Below, piece after piece: positions 24,004 through 32,635 of a stretch of DNA of 64,000 bases. The position numbers and the translations under genes are program-made. Positions within the stretch are counted from its first letter, which is position 1, and every line of letters begins with the position of its first letter. This DNA comes from Phyllobacteriaceae bacterium (GTDB lineage: Bacteria > Pseudomonadota > Alphaproteobacteria > Rhizobiales > Rhizobiaceae): the NCBI GenBank assembly GCA_024742765.1, contig JANSXT010000001.1:62001-126000 (forward strand), in the 5' to 3' direction. A model generated the notes under the pieces. The model saw only the letters and a list, made by a program, of their open reading frames with translations, ran no database searches and was not told the DNA's origin.

Positions 24004-24037
24004 CATTCAGTTTGCATTCATCTGGCACCCCTTATAG
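24004..24037 (+). promoter_or_regulatory. Candidate feuN promoter with 11-bp-spaced direct repeats
   Basis: CATTCA occurs at 24004-24009 and 24015-24020, exactly 11 bases apart, followed by a TTATAG -10-like box at 24032-24037. Tandem half-sites with about one helical turn spacing next to the -35 region are what OmpR-family regulators such as FeuP bind. Autoregulation is inferred. Confidence 0.4.
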
Positions 24038-24047
24038 AGGGGCCATG

Positions 24048-24308
24048 ATGTTCAGGAATGCACTCACATTTGGCGCGCTGATGATCGGGCTGGCCCTTGC
24101 CGGCCCGGTTCATGCCGGCGACACCGTCGAACTGGCCAGCGAAAGCTGTTTCGCGATCGGTCAGAACCTTGCTGCCCGGCAGGGCGCGACGCTGGTCGGC
24201 GCCGAGGCCGCGCAACAGAACGGCCGGAACGGCTGTCGCGTCGTGCTGCTCTATCAGGGCCAGGGCGGAGAGCGTCCGCGCCGCGAGGAGATTTTTGTTG
24301 CGCAGTGA
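24048..24308 (+). CDS. FeuN-like small exported protein
   Basis: An 86-residue protein with a clear signal peptide (MFRNALTFGALMIGLALAGPVHAG) and a mature domain of about 60 residues with two cysteines (SESCFAIG and GRNGCRVVLL). The mature part looks like half of a PepSY fold. It directly precedes feuP and feuQ. In Sinorhizobium meliloti a small exported inhibitor, FeuN, is encoded beside feuPQ and restrains FeuQ, and size, export and position all fit. I could not compare the sequences directly. The second ATG (24048) is preferred because the AGAGGGG site is too close to the first. Confidence 0.6.
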   Translation: MFRNALTFGALMIGLALAGPVHAGDTVELASESCFAIGQNLAARQGATLVGAEAAQQNGRNGCRVVLLYQGQGGERPRREEIFVAQ

Positions 24309-24381
24309 GTGTCGTGATAAAAGGCACAGCACCGCGCGGCGCCTGACGTAAGCTGGGCCGCAATCAACGGGAGCCGGTCCA

Positions 24382-25074
24382 ATGCGCATCTTGGTTGTCG
24401 AGGACGACGCCGATCTCAATCGCCAGATCAAGGATTCGCTGGAAGACGCCGGTTATGTCGTCGACAGCGCGGCAGACGGTGAAGAGGGCCATTTTCTCGG
24501 TGATACCGAACCCTATGACTGCGTTGTTCTCGACATCGGCCTGCCGCTGATGGACGGCATTTCGGTTCTCCAGCGCTGGCGCGAGGACGGGCGGGCGATG
24601 CCGGTCCTGATCCTGACAGCCCGCGATCGTTGGAACGACAAGGTCGCCGGCATCGATGCCGGCGCCGACGATTATGTCACCAAACCCTTCCATATCGAGG
24701 AAGTGCTGGCCCGCGTCAGGGCGCTGATCCGCCGTGCTTCGGGCCATGCGACATCCGAACTGGTGTGCGGGCCGCTGGTTGTCGACACCAAGACATCCAA
24801 GGCGATGGTCGACGGCAAGATGTTGAAGCTCACCTCGCACGAGTTCCGGCTTCTGTCCTACCTCATCCACCACAAGTCGGCGGTGGTCTCGCGCACCGAA
24901 CTGACTGAGCATCTCTATGATCAGGATTTCGATCGCGACTCCAACACGGTCGAAGTCTTTGTCGGCCGCCTGCGGCGCAAGCTTGATTGCGATCTCATCG
25001 AGACCGTGCGCGGCCTCGGTTACCGGCTGCGCGACCCCGACGACGAACAGGCCGGAACGCCTGCGGCCGGCTGA
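24382..25074 (+). CDS. feuP: OmpR-family response regulator FeuP
   Basis: A 230-residue response regulator. The receiver domain has the phospho-acceptor D51 in VVLDIGLPLMDG and the conserved K in VTKPFH. The C-terminal winged helix has LTSHEFRLLSYLIHH and VEVFVGRLRRKL. In rhizobia FeuP with FeuQ controls ndvA and export of cyclic beta-glucans, which matters in low-osmolarity growth and symbiosis. The close wording of the receiver region and the neighbouring genes make this FeuP and not another OmpR-type regulator. The kinase starts five bases downstream. Confidence 0.85.
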   Translation: MRILVVEDDADLNRQIKDSLEDAGYVVDSAADGEEGHFLGDTEPYDCVVLDIGLPLMDGISVLQRWREDGRAMPVLILTARDRWNDKVAGIDAGADDYVTKPFHIEEVLARVRALIRRASGHATSELVCGPLVVDTKTSKAMVDGKMLKLTSHEFRLLSYLIHHKSAVVSRTELTEHLYDQDFDRDSNTVEVFVGRLRRKLDCDLIETVRGLGYRLRDPDDEQAGTPAAG

Positions 25075-25079
25075 ACGCC

Positions 25080-26447
25080 GTGAAAGGGTCGTTGCGCAAC
25101 CGGGTCATCGCGCTGTCCACCGTGTGGACGGTGCTCGCCGTCGCGCTTCTGGGCTGGCTGCTGGTCACCCAATATCGGCTCAATGCGGAGCGCGGCTTTG
25201 CCGACCTGCAGCAGGCGCAATTGTTCAGCCTGATCGCCGCGTTCCGCATCGCCGATGACGGCACGCTGACCGGCACGCCCAATCTGGGCGACCGGAGCTT
25301 TCGCGAAGCGGCGTCGGGCTGGTACTGGCAGGTGGCCGTCGTCGGTTCGGATGCGCCGGCACGCCGGTCCGTCTCGCTTGGCGGCCAGGCTTTCACGGGC
25401 CCGCCGCTCGCCGAAATTCCCTATGACGAACAGTTCACCCGGACGTTCGAGACGGACGGGCCCGCCGGCAACCGGCTGCGCGTGCTGGAGGCCGAAGTCC
25501 AGATCGGTTCGGGCGGCGAGATCGCCTTCTTCCAACTCGCCGGCAACCAGAGCGAATTCGACGCGGCCATAGCCGCGCTGGGGCAGAACATTGCGCTCCT
25601 TCTGACCCTGTTCGGAGCCGGGCTCGTTGCGATCAACGGCGCGATCATCGTGTTCGGCATGCGGCCGCTCAACCGCGTGCGGGAGGCGCTGCGCGCCATC
25701 CATGCCGGCGAGGAGCACGCGCTGGCCGGTCGCTACCCCGACGAGATCCAGCCCATGGTCGATGAGATGAACATGCTCATCGACAACAATCGCTCGGTCG
25801 TTGAGCGCGCGCGGACGCAGGTCGGCAATCTGGCCCATTCGCTGAAGACGCCGGTCTCCGTGCTGAAAAACGAGGCCGATCGTGGCCAGCCGGTCGATCC
25901 ACGGCTTGTCGCCGACCAGGCCGACGCCATGAAGGCGCAGGTGGAGCATTATCTTCATCGCGCACGCATCGCCGCCCAGGCCGGCGGCACGGCCTTTCGC
26001 ACCGATATTGCCGAGACACTGGGGCGCTTGGTCAAGGTCATGCGCAAGCTCAACCCCGACACGACGATTGCCCTCGACATTCCGGCCACCCCGCCTGCGT
26101 TTGCCGGCGAGAAGGAGGATTTCGAGGAGATATGCGGCAACCTCCTCGAAAATGCCTGCAAATGGGCGGACGAGCGGATCCGGGTGGCCGTCGCCGGCGC
26201 ATCGGGAGATGACCGGTCTTTCACCATCACGGTTGATGATGACGGGCCGGGCATTGCGGCCGACCAGCGCGACCAGGCGCTCAGGCGCGGCCAACGGCTC
26301 GACGAAACCAAGCCAGGCACCGGTCTCGGCCTTTCCATCGTCGTCGAGACGGTTGAGGCCTATAAGGGCGATGTGGCCCTCGGCGAAAGCGATCTGGGCG
26401 GCCTGCGCGTTGCGCTGGTTCTGCCGCGTGCACGCACCGTGTCATAA
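25080..26447 (+). CDS. feuQ: Sensor histidine kinase FeuQ
   Basis: A 455-residue inner-membrane kinase. The first transmembrane segment is VIALSTVWTVLAVALLGWLLV, a periplasmic sensing domain follows (about residues 35-160), then a second segment (IALLLTLFGAGLVAINGAIIVFG). The cytoplasmic part has HAMP-like sequence, the H-box AHSLKTPVSVLKNEAD, an N box (NLLENACKW) and a G2 box (GTGLGLSIVVE). It starts at GTG 25080, five bases after feuP. It presumably phosphorylates FeuP and is restrained by the FeuN-like protein. Confidence 0.85.
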   Translation: MKGSLRNRVIALSTVWTVLAVALLGWLLVTQYRLNAERGFADLQQAQLFSLIAAFRIADDGTLTGTPNLGDRSFREAASGWYWQVAVVGSDAPARRSVSLGGQAFTGPPLAEIPYDEQFTRTFETDGPAGNRLRVLEAEVQIGSGGEIAFFQLAGNQSEFDAAIAALGQNIALLLTLFGAGLVAINGAIIVFGMRPLNRVREALRAIHAGEEHALAGRYPDEIQPMVDEMNMLIDNNRSVVERARTQVGNLAHSLKTPVSVLKNEADRGQPVDPRLVADQADAMKAQVEHYLHRARIAAQAGGTAFRTDIAETLGRLVKVMRKLNPDTTIALDIPATPPAFAGEKEDFEEICGNLLENACKWADERIRVAVAGASGDDRSFTITVDDDGPGIAADQRDQALRRGQRLDETKPGTGLGLSIVVETVEAYKGDVALGESDLGGLRVALVLPRARTVS

Positions 26448-26520
26448 ATCTGCCTGTTGCCGCGGCGATCAATGCCCCGTAAATGCGGGCGACCGGAACC
26501 AACCGAAGGCAGAGACAAAG

Positions 26521-26979
26521 ATGGCCGGCGTGGCGCACACCCTGACGAGACTTGCCCTTGTGGGCGGACTGTCGCTGGGCCTTGGCGGATGTGTCAGCCT
26601 CGGCGGAAGCCCCGCTCTTCCCTTGACCCCGGGATCGGGCGGTGGCGGTACGGCTGTGCCTGCGGCCAATCTTCTTGAACCTCTGGCCGGCGGTCTTGTC
26701 GGCCGCATCGGGGCACCGCGCCTGTCGCGCGCCGATCGCATCGCCGCGCTTCAAAGCGAGTATCGCGCGCTGGAATACACCGCACCGGGCGATCTGGTGA
26801 CATGGCAGGGGCGGTCGGCCGGCCTTTCGGGGCAGGTGGTCGCCTCCCAGCCCTATCGCGTCGGTTCGCAGGACTGCCGGCAATACACCCACACCGTCAC
26901 TACCGGCACGGCGGCCCCGTCCGTCGTCCGCGGCACCGCCTGCCGCAACCCTGACGGTAGCTGGACACTTCTTTCCTGA
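26521..26979 (+). CDS. Outer-membrane lipoprotein, RT0821/Lpp0805 (17 kDa antigen-like) family
   Basis: A 152-residue lipoprotein. The signal peptide ends in a lipobox (LGLGGC), giving lipidated Cys 24. The C-terminal domain has the pattern AALQSEYRALEYTAPGDLVTW and YRVGSQDCRQYTHTV...RGTACRNPDGSWTLL, the mark of the RT0821/Lpp0805 surface protein family. Members are thought to sit in the outer membrane; their function is unknown. ATG 26521 has an AAGG site upstream. Confidence 0.82.
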   Translation: MAGVAHTLTRLALVGGLSLGLGGCVSLGGSPALPLTPGSGGGGTAVPAANLLEPLAGGLVGRIGAPRLSRADRIAALQSEYRALEYTAPGDLVTWQGRSAGLSGQVVASQPYRVGSQDCRQYTHTVTTGTAAPSVVRGTACRNPDGSWTLLS

Positions 26980-27056
26980 CCTCTCCCGCTTCCCATGCAC
27001 CTTTGTCGCAGCCGGTTTTGCTTGGAAACACCGCACTCTAGCGATATCTGGTCCCC

Positions 27057-28256
27057 ATGGTTTTCTGGCTGACAGTGCTGGCGCTCACCGCCGCAGCGAT
27101 CGTGATCGGCTTCCGGCCGATGCTGCGCGGCACCGGATCGGCTGCGCCCGATCGCGTCGAGGACCATGAACACGACATCGCCGTTTATCGCCATCAGCTC
27201 GAAGAACTGGCCGGCGAGGAAGCACGCGGTTCGATCTCTCCGGTCGAAGCGGCCCAGGCGCGCAATGAGATATCGCGGCGGATCCTTGCCGTTGAAGATC
27301 GACTGACGGCGGCGGGCGCGACCGGGTTTTCGACCGTTCCGCGCCGTTCAGGTGCCGCAACGCTCGCCCTCTTCGCGCTGGTCTTCATCCCCGGCCTGAC
27401 CCTGATCATCTATACCGGCATCGGTTCGCCGGCCTATGAGGCGCAACCCTTGGCGATGCGGCTTGAAGCGATGCGCGATGCCGCCGCCGCACGAAACCAG
27501 ACGCAGGACCAGTTGCGAGACCTTGTCGTGCGCGCCGAAGATCATTTGCGCGACAATCCCGATGACGGCCGCGGCTGGGACGTGTTGGCACCGGTCTATT
27601 TCCGCCTCGGCGAGGTGGGCAAATCGGAGACCGCCTACCGCAATGCCATTCGCCTGCTGGGTGAGACGCCGCAGCGGCTTTCCGGCCTTGGCGAAACGAT
27701 GGTCACGGCTGCCGGCGGCATCGTCACCGCCGACGCTTCGGCGCTCTTCGATCGGGCGCTGGACGCCAATCCCGCCGATGCCCGTGCCCGCTTCTTTGCG
27801 GGTCTGGCCGACGTGCAGATCGGCCAGTATGAGGACGCCCGCTCGGCATGGACGGTGCTGGCGGCCGACGAAGGTGCCGACATGGCCTGGCGAGCCGTCG
27901 CGCAACAGAGCCTCGCCCGGCTCGACGAGACGGCGCCCGCCGTCGAGAACTCGGGTCGTCCACCTGTTCTGGACGAGGCGACGATCGAGCAGATGCAGGA
28001 CATGAGCGCCGTTGAGCGCGGCTCGGTGATCGAGGGCATGGTGGCCTCGCTCGATGAACGGCTGCGTGACCAACCCAACGATCTGGAGGGCTGGAAGCGC
28101 CTCATTCGCGCCCGGATTGTCCTTGATCAAGACGATGGTCTGCGCGACGCGCTAGAACGTGCACGCAGCGCCTATGAAGACCGGCCCGATGAGCTCGAGA
28201 GCCTGCGCGCTTTCGCCCAGGGCTTGGGGGTGAATGTGGAGGAATACTGGCCGTGA
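27057..28256 (+). CDS. ccmI: Cytochrome c maturation protein CcmI
   Basis: A 399-residue apocytochrome c chaperone. The N-terminus has one transmembrane segment (MVFWLTVLALTAAAIVIGF), a cytoplasmic helical loop (VYRHQLEELAGEEARGSIS) and a second segment (TLALFALVFIPGLTLIIY). The periplasmic part has TPR-like repeats (WDVLAPVYFRLGEVGKSETAYRNAI and GWKRLIRARIVL). It holds apocytochrome c and presents it to CcmFH. It is the first gene of the ccmIEFH operon (cycHJKL in rhizobia), and its stop overlaps the ccmE start (GTGA). Confidence 0.92.
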   Translation: MVFWLTVLALTAAAIVIGFRPMLRGTGSAAPDRVEDHEHDIAVYRHQLEELAGEEARGSISPVEAAQARNEISRRILAVEDRLTAAGATGFSTVPRRSGAATLALFALVFIPGLTLIIYTGIGSPAYEAQPLAMRLEAMRDAAAARNQTQDQLRDLVVRAEDHLRDNPDDGRGWDVLAPVYFRLGEVGKSETAYRNAIRLLGETPQRLSGLGETMVTAAGGIVTADASALFDRALDANPADARARFFAGLADVQIGQYEDARSAWTVLAADEGADMAWRAVAQQSLARLDETAPAVENSGRPPVLDEATIEQMQDMSAVERGSVIEGMVASLDERLRDQPNDLEGWKRLIRARIVLDQDDGLRDALERARSAYEDRPDELESLRAFAQGLGVNVEEYWP

Positions 28257-28726
28257 CCCGCAAGCAGAAGCGCTTTGCCGTCATCTTTTCCGCACTTGCC
28301 GTGCTTGGCGGCGCGGTGGCACTGGTGCTGACAGGGCTCAGCGAACAGGTCACCTTCTTCCGTACGCCGACCGACATCGTTTCGACGGCAAATGCATCCG
28401 AAAATGACGGGCGGCTGCGGCTTGGCGGGCTAGTCGTGATGGGCTCGGTCGAAACGCTCGACGATGCCGCGGTCCGCTTTGCCATCGAGGACGCCAATCA
28501 CGCGGTGACGGTGCGCTATGCCGGCATCTTGCCGGACTTGTTCCGGGAAGGGCAGGGGATCGTCGCCGAAGGAACGATGCAGCCGGATGGCACGTTCCGG
28601 GCCGACACCGTGCTCGCCAAGCATGACGAGACCTATATGCCGCGTGAAGTGGCCGACGCGCTGAAGGAACAGGGCGCCTGGAAGGGCGAAGCGTCCGCCG
28701 AAACCCCGGCAAGCAGCGACTATTAG
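28253..28726 (+). CDS. ccmE: Heme chaperone CcmE
   Basis: A 157-residue periplasmic heme carrier anchored by one N-terminal transmembrane segment (FAVIFSALAVLGGAVALVL). The heme-binding His is H124 in LAKHDETYMP, and the beta-barrel core shows RLRLGGLVVMGSV and TVRYAGILPDLFREGQG. Start GTG 28253 overlaps the ccmI stop. It passes heme to CcmF. Confidence 0.94.
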   Translation: MTRKQKRFAVIFSALAVLGGAVALVLTGLSEQVTFFRTPTDIVSTANASENDGRLRLGGLVVMGSVETLDDAAVRFAIEDANHAVTVRYAGILPDLFREGQGIVAEGTMQPDGTFRADTVLAKHDETYMPREVADALKEQGAWKGEASAETPASSDY

Positions 28727-28738
28727 GGAGCGACCGAC

Positions 28739-30748
28739 ATGATCGTCGAACTGGGCCATTACGCGCTCGTTCTGGGACTGGCGCTGTCGCTGGCCCAGAT
28801 GGTCGTGCCAATGATCGGCCTGCGCACCAATGATGCGCGCATGCTCGCCGTTGCGCCGTCGCTGACGGTCGCCACCTTTCTCGTCATCGCGGTGTCGTTC
28901 GCCGCGCTCACCTGGGCCTATGTCACGTCCGATTTCTCGGTCCGCAACGTCTGGGCCAACTCGTTCTCCGACAAGCCCATGATCTTCAAGATCACCGGCG
29001 TCTGGGGCAATCACGAGGGCTCGATGCTCTTGTGGATCCTGACGCTGGCGCTGTTCGGCGCGCTGGTCGCCTTTTTCGGCGGCAATCTGCCCTCGCGTCT
29101 CAAGGCCGCCGTGCTCTCGGTGCAGGGCTCGGTGACGGTCGCGTTTGCCCTGTTCATCCTCCTGACGTCCAATCCGTTCGAGCGCCTGTCGCCGCCGCCG
29201 CTTGAAGGGCGCGATCTCAACCCCATCCTTCAGGATATCGGCCTCGCCATCCATCCGCCGCTTCTTTATCTCGGCTATGTCGGCTTTTCGATCTGCTTCT
29301 CCTTTGCGGTCGCGGCGCTGATCGAAGGGCGCATCGATGCGGCCTGGGCGCGATGGGTTCGGCCCTGGACGCTGGTCTCCTGGGTGTTTCTGACCGCCGG
29401 CATCTCGATGGGCTCCTATTGGGCCTATTACGAACTGGGCTGGGGCGGCTGGTGGTTCTGGGACCCGGTCGAAAACGCCTCCTTCATGCCATGGCTGATC
29501 GGCACCGCGCTGCTCCATTCCGCGCTGGTGATGGAAAAGCGCGAGGCGATGAAGGTCTGGACCATCCTTTTGGCGATCCTCGCCTTTTCCTTTTCGCTTC
29601 TCGGCACGTTCCTGGTGCGCTCTGGCGTTCTGACCTCGGTGCATTCGTTCGCCACCGATCCGGAGCGCGGCCTGTTCATCCTGATGATCCTGGTCTTTTT
29701 CATCGGCGGATCGCTGATCCTGTTCGCGCTGCGAGCTGGTACCCTGCGCAATGGCGGCATGTTCCATCCCGTCAGCCGGGAAGGGGCGTTGGTCCTCAAC
29801 AATCTGTTCCTGACGACGGCGACGGCGACCGTGCTCGTCGGCACGCTCTACCCGCTCCTGGTCGAAGCGGTTTCCGGCGAGAAAATTTCGGTCGGCGCGC
29901 CCTATTTCAACTATACTTTCATCCCGCTAATGATCCCGCTTCTGATGGCGGTGCCCTTCGGCCCGCTTCTGGCCTGGAAGCGCGGCAATCTGGCTGCTGC
30001 GGCCGAACGGCTCTGGCTGACCGCCGCCATATCGCTCGTTGCCGCGCTGGCCATCGCCTGGCTGGTCTATGACGCGCCGATCCTGTCCGCCTTTGCCTAT
30101 GCGCTCGCCTTCTGGCTGATCATCGGCTCGTTCGCCGATGTCTGGCAGAAGGCCGGGTTCGCCAAGAATGGCTGGTCGAAAGGCTGGGCGCGTCTGAAGG
30201 GCCTGCCGCGCGCCAATTGGGGCACCGCGCTCGCCCATGCCGGGCTTGGCATCACGACGCTCGGCATTGTCGGCGTAACGACCCTCGAGGATGAAACCGT
30301 GCTGCGTATGACGCCCGGCGACACGACCAGCTTTGCCGGATATGACGTCGCATTCAATTCGCTGACGCCGGGCAAGGGGCCGAACTTCACCTATGACAAG
30401 GGCATCTTCACGATCAGCCGCGACGGCCGCGTGATCGGCACGGTCGAGCCGGAAAAGCGCGTCTATGTCGCAAGCCGCATGCCCACCACCGAAGCGGGCA
30501 TTCAGACCGTTGGCCTGTTCAGCCAATATTATCTGGCGCTGGGCGATGCCGTCGAAGGGTCCGAGGACATCGTCGTGCGCATCTGGTGGAAGCCCTGGGT
30601 GACGCTGATCTGGTACGGCACCGTTGTCATGGTCGCCGCCGGGCTGATCTCGCTGTCCGACCGGCGCCTTCGGATTGGCGCCCCGGTTGCCGCGCGCCGC
30701 AGACGCGAGGCCGCGCTGGCCGCGGCGAAGCCGGAGCCGGCCGAATGA
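28739..30748 (+). CDS. ccmF: Heme lyase subunit CcmF
   Basis: A 669-residue polytopic inner-membrane protein with many hydrophobic segments. The tryptophan-rich signature WGGWWFWDPVENASFMPWL is complete, and TGVWGNHEGSMLLWIL and IHPPLLYLGYVGFS are also typical. It receives heme from CcmE and attaches it to apocytochrome c with CcmH. Length is normal. An AGGGAG site precedes ATG 28739; its stop overlaps the ccmH ATG (ATGA). Confidence 0.95.
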   Translation: MIVELGHYALVLGLALSLAQMVVPMIGLRTNDARMLAVAPSLTVATFLVIAVSFAALTWAYVTSDFSVRNVWANSFSDKPMIFKITGVWGNHEGSMLLWILTLALFGALVAFFGGNLPSRLKAAVLSVQGSVTVAFALFILLTSNPFERLSPPPLEGRDLNPILQDIGLAIHPPLLYLGYVGFSICFSFAVAALIEGRIDAAWARWVRPWTLVSWVFLTAGISMGSYWAYYELGWGGWWFWDPVENASFMPWLIGTALLHSALVMEKREAMKVWTILLAILAFSFSLLGTFLVRSGVLTSVHSFATDPERGLFILMILVFFIGGSLILFALRAGTLRNGGMFHPVSREGALVLNNLFLTTATATVLVGTLYPLLVEAVSGEKISVGAPYFNYTFIPLMIPLLMAVPFGPLLAWKRGNLAAAAERLWLTAAISLVAALAIAWLVYDAPILSAFAYALAFWLIIGSFADVWQKAGFAKNGWSKGWARLKGLPRANWGTALAHAGLGITTLGIVGVTTLEDETVLRMTPGDTTSFAGYDVAFNSLTPGKGPNFTYDKGIFTISRDGRVIGTVEPEKRVYVASRMPTTEAGIQTVGLFSQYYLALGDAVEGSEDIVVRIWWKPWVTLIWYGTVVMVAAGLISLSDRRLRIGAPVAARRRREAALAAAKPEPAE

Positions 30749-31221
30749 GGGCGCTGCTTCCCGCGCTGATCGTCGCCCTCGGGCTGGCGACCGCGCCGGC
30801 GCATGCGGTCAATCCCGACGAGATCCTCGACGATCCGGCGCTGGAGGAGCGCGCGCGCGACATTTCAGCCGGGCTTCGCTGCATGGTCTGCCAGAACCAG
30901 TCGATCGACGACTCCGACGCCGAACTGGCGCGCGACCTGCGGGTTCTGGTGCGTGACCGGCTGGTCGCCGGTGACACCAATGACGAAGTGGTCGCCTATG
31001 TGGTCGACCGCTATGGCGAGTTCGTCCTGTTGCGACCGACCCTGTCGGCCCGCAACGCGCTCCTGTGGGGCACGCCGATCATCATTCTGCTTCTGGGCGG
31101 AACGGCCGCCTTCATGTTCGGCCGTCGGCAGAGCCAGTCACGCGTCGGTGAGGCGCTGAGTGCCGAAGAACAAGCGCGCGTCGCAAAGATTTTAGATGAA
31201 GGTGAGCGCCGCGACGGCTAG
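30745..31221 (+). CDS. ccmH: Cytochrome c maturation protein CcmH
   Basis: A 158-residue periplasmic thiol-oxidoreductase. It has a signal peptide (MRALLPALIVALGLATAPAHA), the redox motif LRCMVCQNQSI with C46 and C49, and a C-terminal anchor (ALLWGTPIIILLLGGTAAFMFG). It reduces the apocytochrome haem-binding cysteines. No ccmG lies between ccmF and ccmH, as is usual in rhizobia, where ccmG is with ccmABC elsewhere. Confidence 0.93.
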   Translation: MRALLPALIVALGLATAPAHAVNPDEILDDPALEERARDISAGLRCMVCQNQSIDDSDAELARDLRVLVRDRLVAGDTNDEVVAYVVDRYGEFVLLRPTLSARNALLWGTPIIILLLGGTAAFMFGRRQSQSRVGEALSAEEQARVAKILDEGERRDG

Positions 31222-31225
31222 GTAG

Positions 31226-31241
31226 CCCTCATCAATGAGGG
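31226..31241 (+). promoter_or_regulatory. Inverted repeat overlapping the ribosome site of the hydrolase-OsmC gene
   Basis: CCCTCAT at 31226-31232 and ATGAGGG at 31235-31241 form a perfect 7-bp dyad separated by two bases. It overlaps the GGGGAG ribosome site of the gene at 31251. As RNA the loop is too short for a full stem, but most of the arms could pair and hide the site. As DNA it could be an operator. It fills most of the gap after ccmH. Confidence 0.4.
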
Positions 31242-31250
31242 GAGTTCGCC

Positions 31251-32483
31251 ATGCCGGTCGAAAAACGCACCTTTCCGTCCAGTGACGGTCACATGCTTGC
31301 CGCGCGGTTCGATCGCCCCGAAGGGCCCGTGCGCGGCTATGCGCTGTTTGCCCACTGCTTCACCTGCACCAAGGACATTGTGGCAGCGCGCCGCATCGCC
31401 GCCAACCTGTCACGGCTTGGCGTTGCCGTGTTGCGTTTCGACTTCACCGGCCTTGGTTCGTCGGAAGGCGAGTTCGCCAACACCTCCTTTGTGTCCAATG
31501 TTGCCGACCTGATCGCCGCGGCTGACCATATGCGCGAAAACGGCGAAGCGCCTATGCTGCTGATCGGCCATTCGCTCGGTGGCGCGGCCGTTCTCGCCGC
31601 CGCAGGCGACATTGCCGAGGTCAAGGGCGTGGTGACCATCGGTGCGCCGGCCGATGCCGAACATGTGCTTCACAATTTCGAAGCCAGCATCGAGGAGATC
31701 GAGCGCGAAGGGTCCGCCGAAGTCACCCTGGCCGGGCGCAAGTTCCGAATCGGCAAGGGCTTCGTTGATGCCGCACGCGAGACGACCCTGACCGACAGGA
31801 TCGCCAAGCTGCGCGCGTCGCTCTTGGTCATGCATTCGCCGATCGACCAGACGGTCGGCATCGGCAATGCGACCCGCATCTTCACCGCCGCAAAACACCC
31901 CAAGAGTTTCGTATCGCTCGACAAGGCCGACCATCTGCTGTCTGGTGCCGACGATGCCGAGTTCGCCGCGGAAGTCATTGCCGGCTGGGCCTCGCGCCTT
32001 TTGCCCAAGGACGAGCCGCAGGGCAACGAAGCGATCGAGCATGTCCGCGTCACAGAAACCCGGGCCTCAAAGTTCCAGAACAGTGTCCAGGCCGGCACCC
32101 ACCGCTTCTTCGCCGACGAGCCGCCATCGGTCGGCGGCACGGACACCGGGCCCACGCCGTACGATTTCCTGTCGGCGGCGCTTGGCGCCTGCACGTCCAT
32201 GACGCTGCGCATGTATGCCAGCTTCAAGAAGCTCGATCTGGGCACCGTCACCGTCAATGTCAGCCACGCCAAGGTCCATGCCGATGATTGTGCCGACTGT
32301 AGCGACGAATCGCGTGCCAATGGCGGCAAGATCGACCGGTTCGAGCGTGTCATCACGGTCGACGGCAATGTGCCGGACGAACTGGCCGGCAAGCTTGAGG
32401 AAATCGCCAACAAATGTCCGGTGCACAAGACGCTGGAAGGCAATGCGACCGTGATCACCAGGGTCGAGGCGGGGCAGGGCTGA
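31251..32483 (+). CDS. Alpha/beta hydrolase - OsmC fusion protein
   Basis: A 410-residue two-domain protein. Residues 1-250 are an alpha/beta hydrolase with GHSLGGAAVL (nucleophile Ser in GHSLG), an acidic residue near MHSPIDQTVG and a His in DKADHLL. Residues about 265-410 are an OsmC/Ohr-like domain with GGTDTGPTPYDFLSAALGACTSMTLRMYA and CPVHKTLEG, which carry the two redox cysteines. OsmC proteins reduce organic peroxides by thiol chemistry. Such bifunctional proteins are common in Rhizobiales. It lies between ccmH and degP, so it may serve envelope or oxidative stress; substrate unknown. Confidence 0.88.
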   Translation: MPVEKRTFPSSDGHMLAARFDRPEGPVRGYALFAHCFTCTKDIVAARRIAANLSRLGVAVLRFDFTGLGSSEGEFANTSFVSNVADLIAAADHMRENGEAPMLLIGHSLGGAAVLAAAGDIAEVKGVVTIGAPADAEHVLHNFEASIEEIEREGSAEVTLAGRKFRIGKGFVDAARETTLTDRIAKLRASLLVMHSPIDQTVGIGNATRIFTAAKHPKSFVSLDKADHLLSGADDAEFAAEVIAGWASRLLPKDEPQGNEAIEHVRVTETRASKFQNSVQAGTHRFFADEPPSVGGTDTGPTPYDFLSAALGACTSMTLRMYASFKKLDLGTVTVNVSHAKVHADDCADCSDESRANGGKIDRFERVITVDGNVPDELAGKLEEIANKCPVHKTLEGNATVITRVEAGQG

Positions 32484-32497
32484 GCGTCGGTCAGCCC
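32477..32497 (+). terminator. Weak stem-loop at the end of the hydrolase-OsmC gene
   Basis: GGGCTGA at 32477-32483, which includes the stop codon, pairs with TCAGCCC at 32491-32497 around seven bases. There is no T-run after it. It could slow or stop transcription before degP, which has its own 150-base upstream region. Confidence 0.4.
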
Positions 32498-32635
32498 CGC
32501 TAACGCGCTCACACCCACGTGACCGAACCTTACCGATTTTTCATCTGACGGCCATGTTTGCGCAATCTTCGGTTTCCTAGATTGGGGTCCAAGGCGCATC
32601 GCGCCACGCTTGGAATCCAAGAGGATGGAAAACCG

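Noticed and set aside
27057-31221. Loss of ccmG from the cytochrome c maturation operon.
   Set aside because: In rhizobia ccmG is normally located with ccmABC elsewhere, so its absence here is expected and not a deletion.
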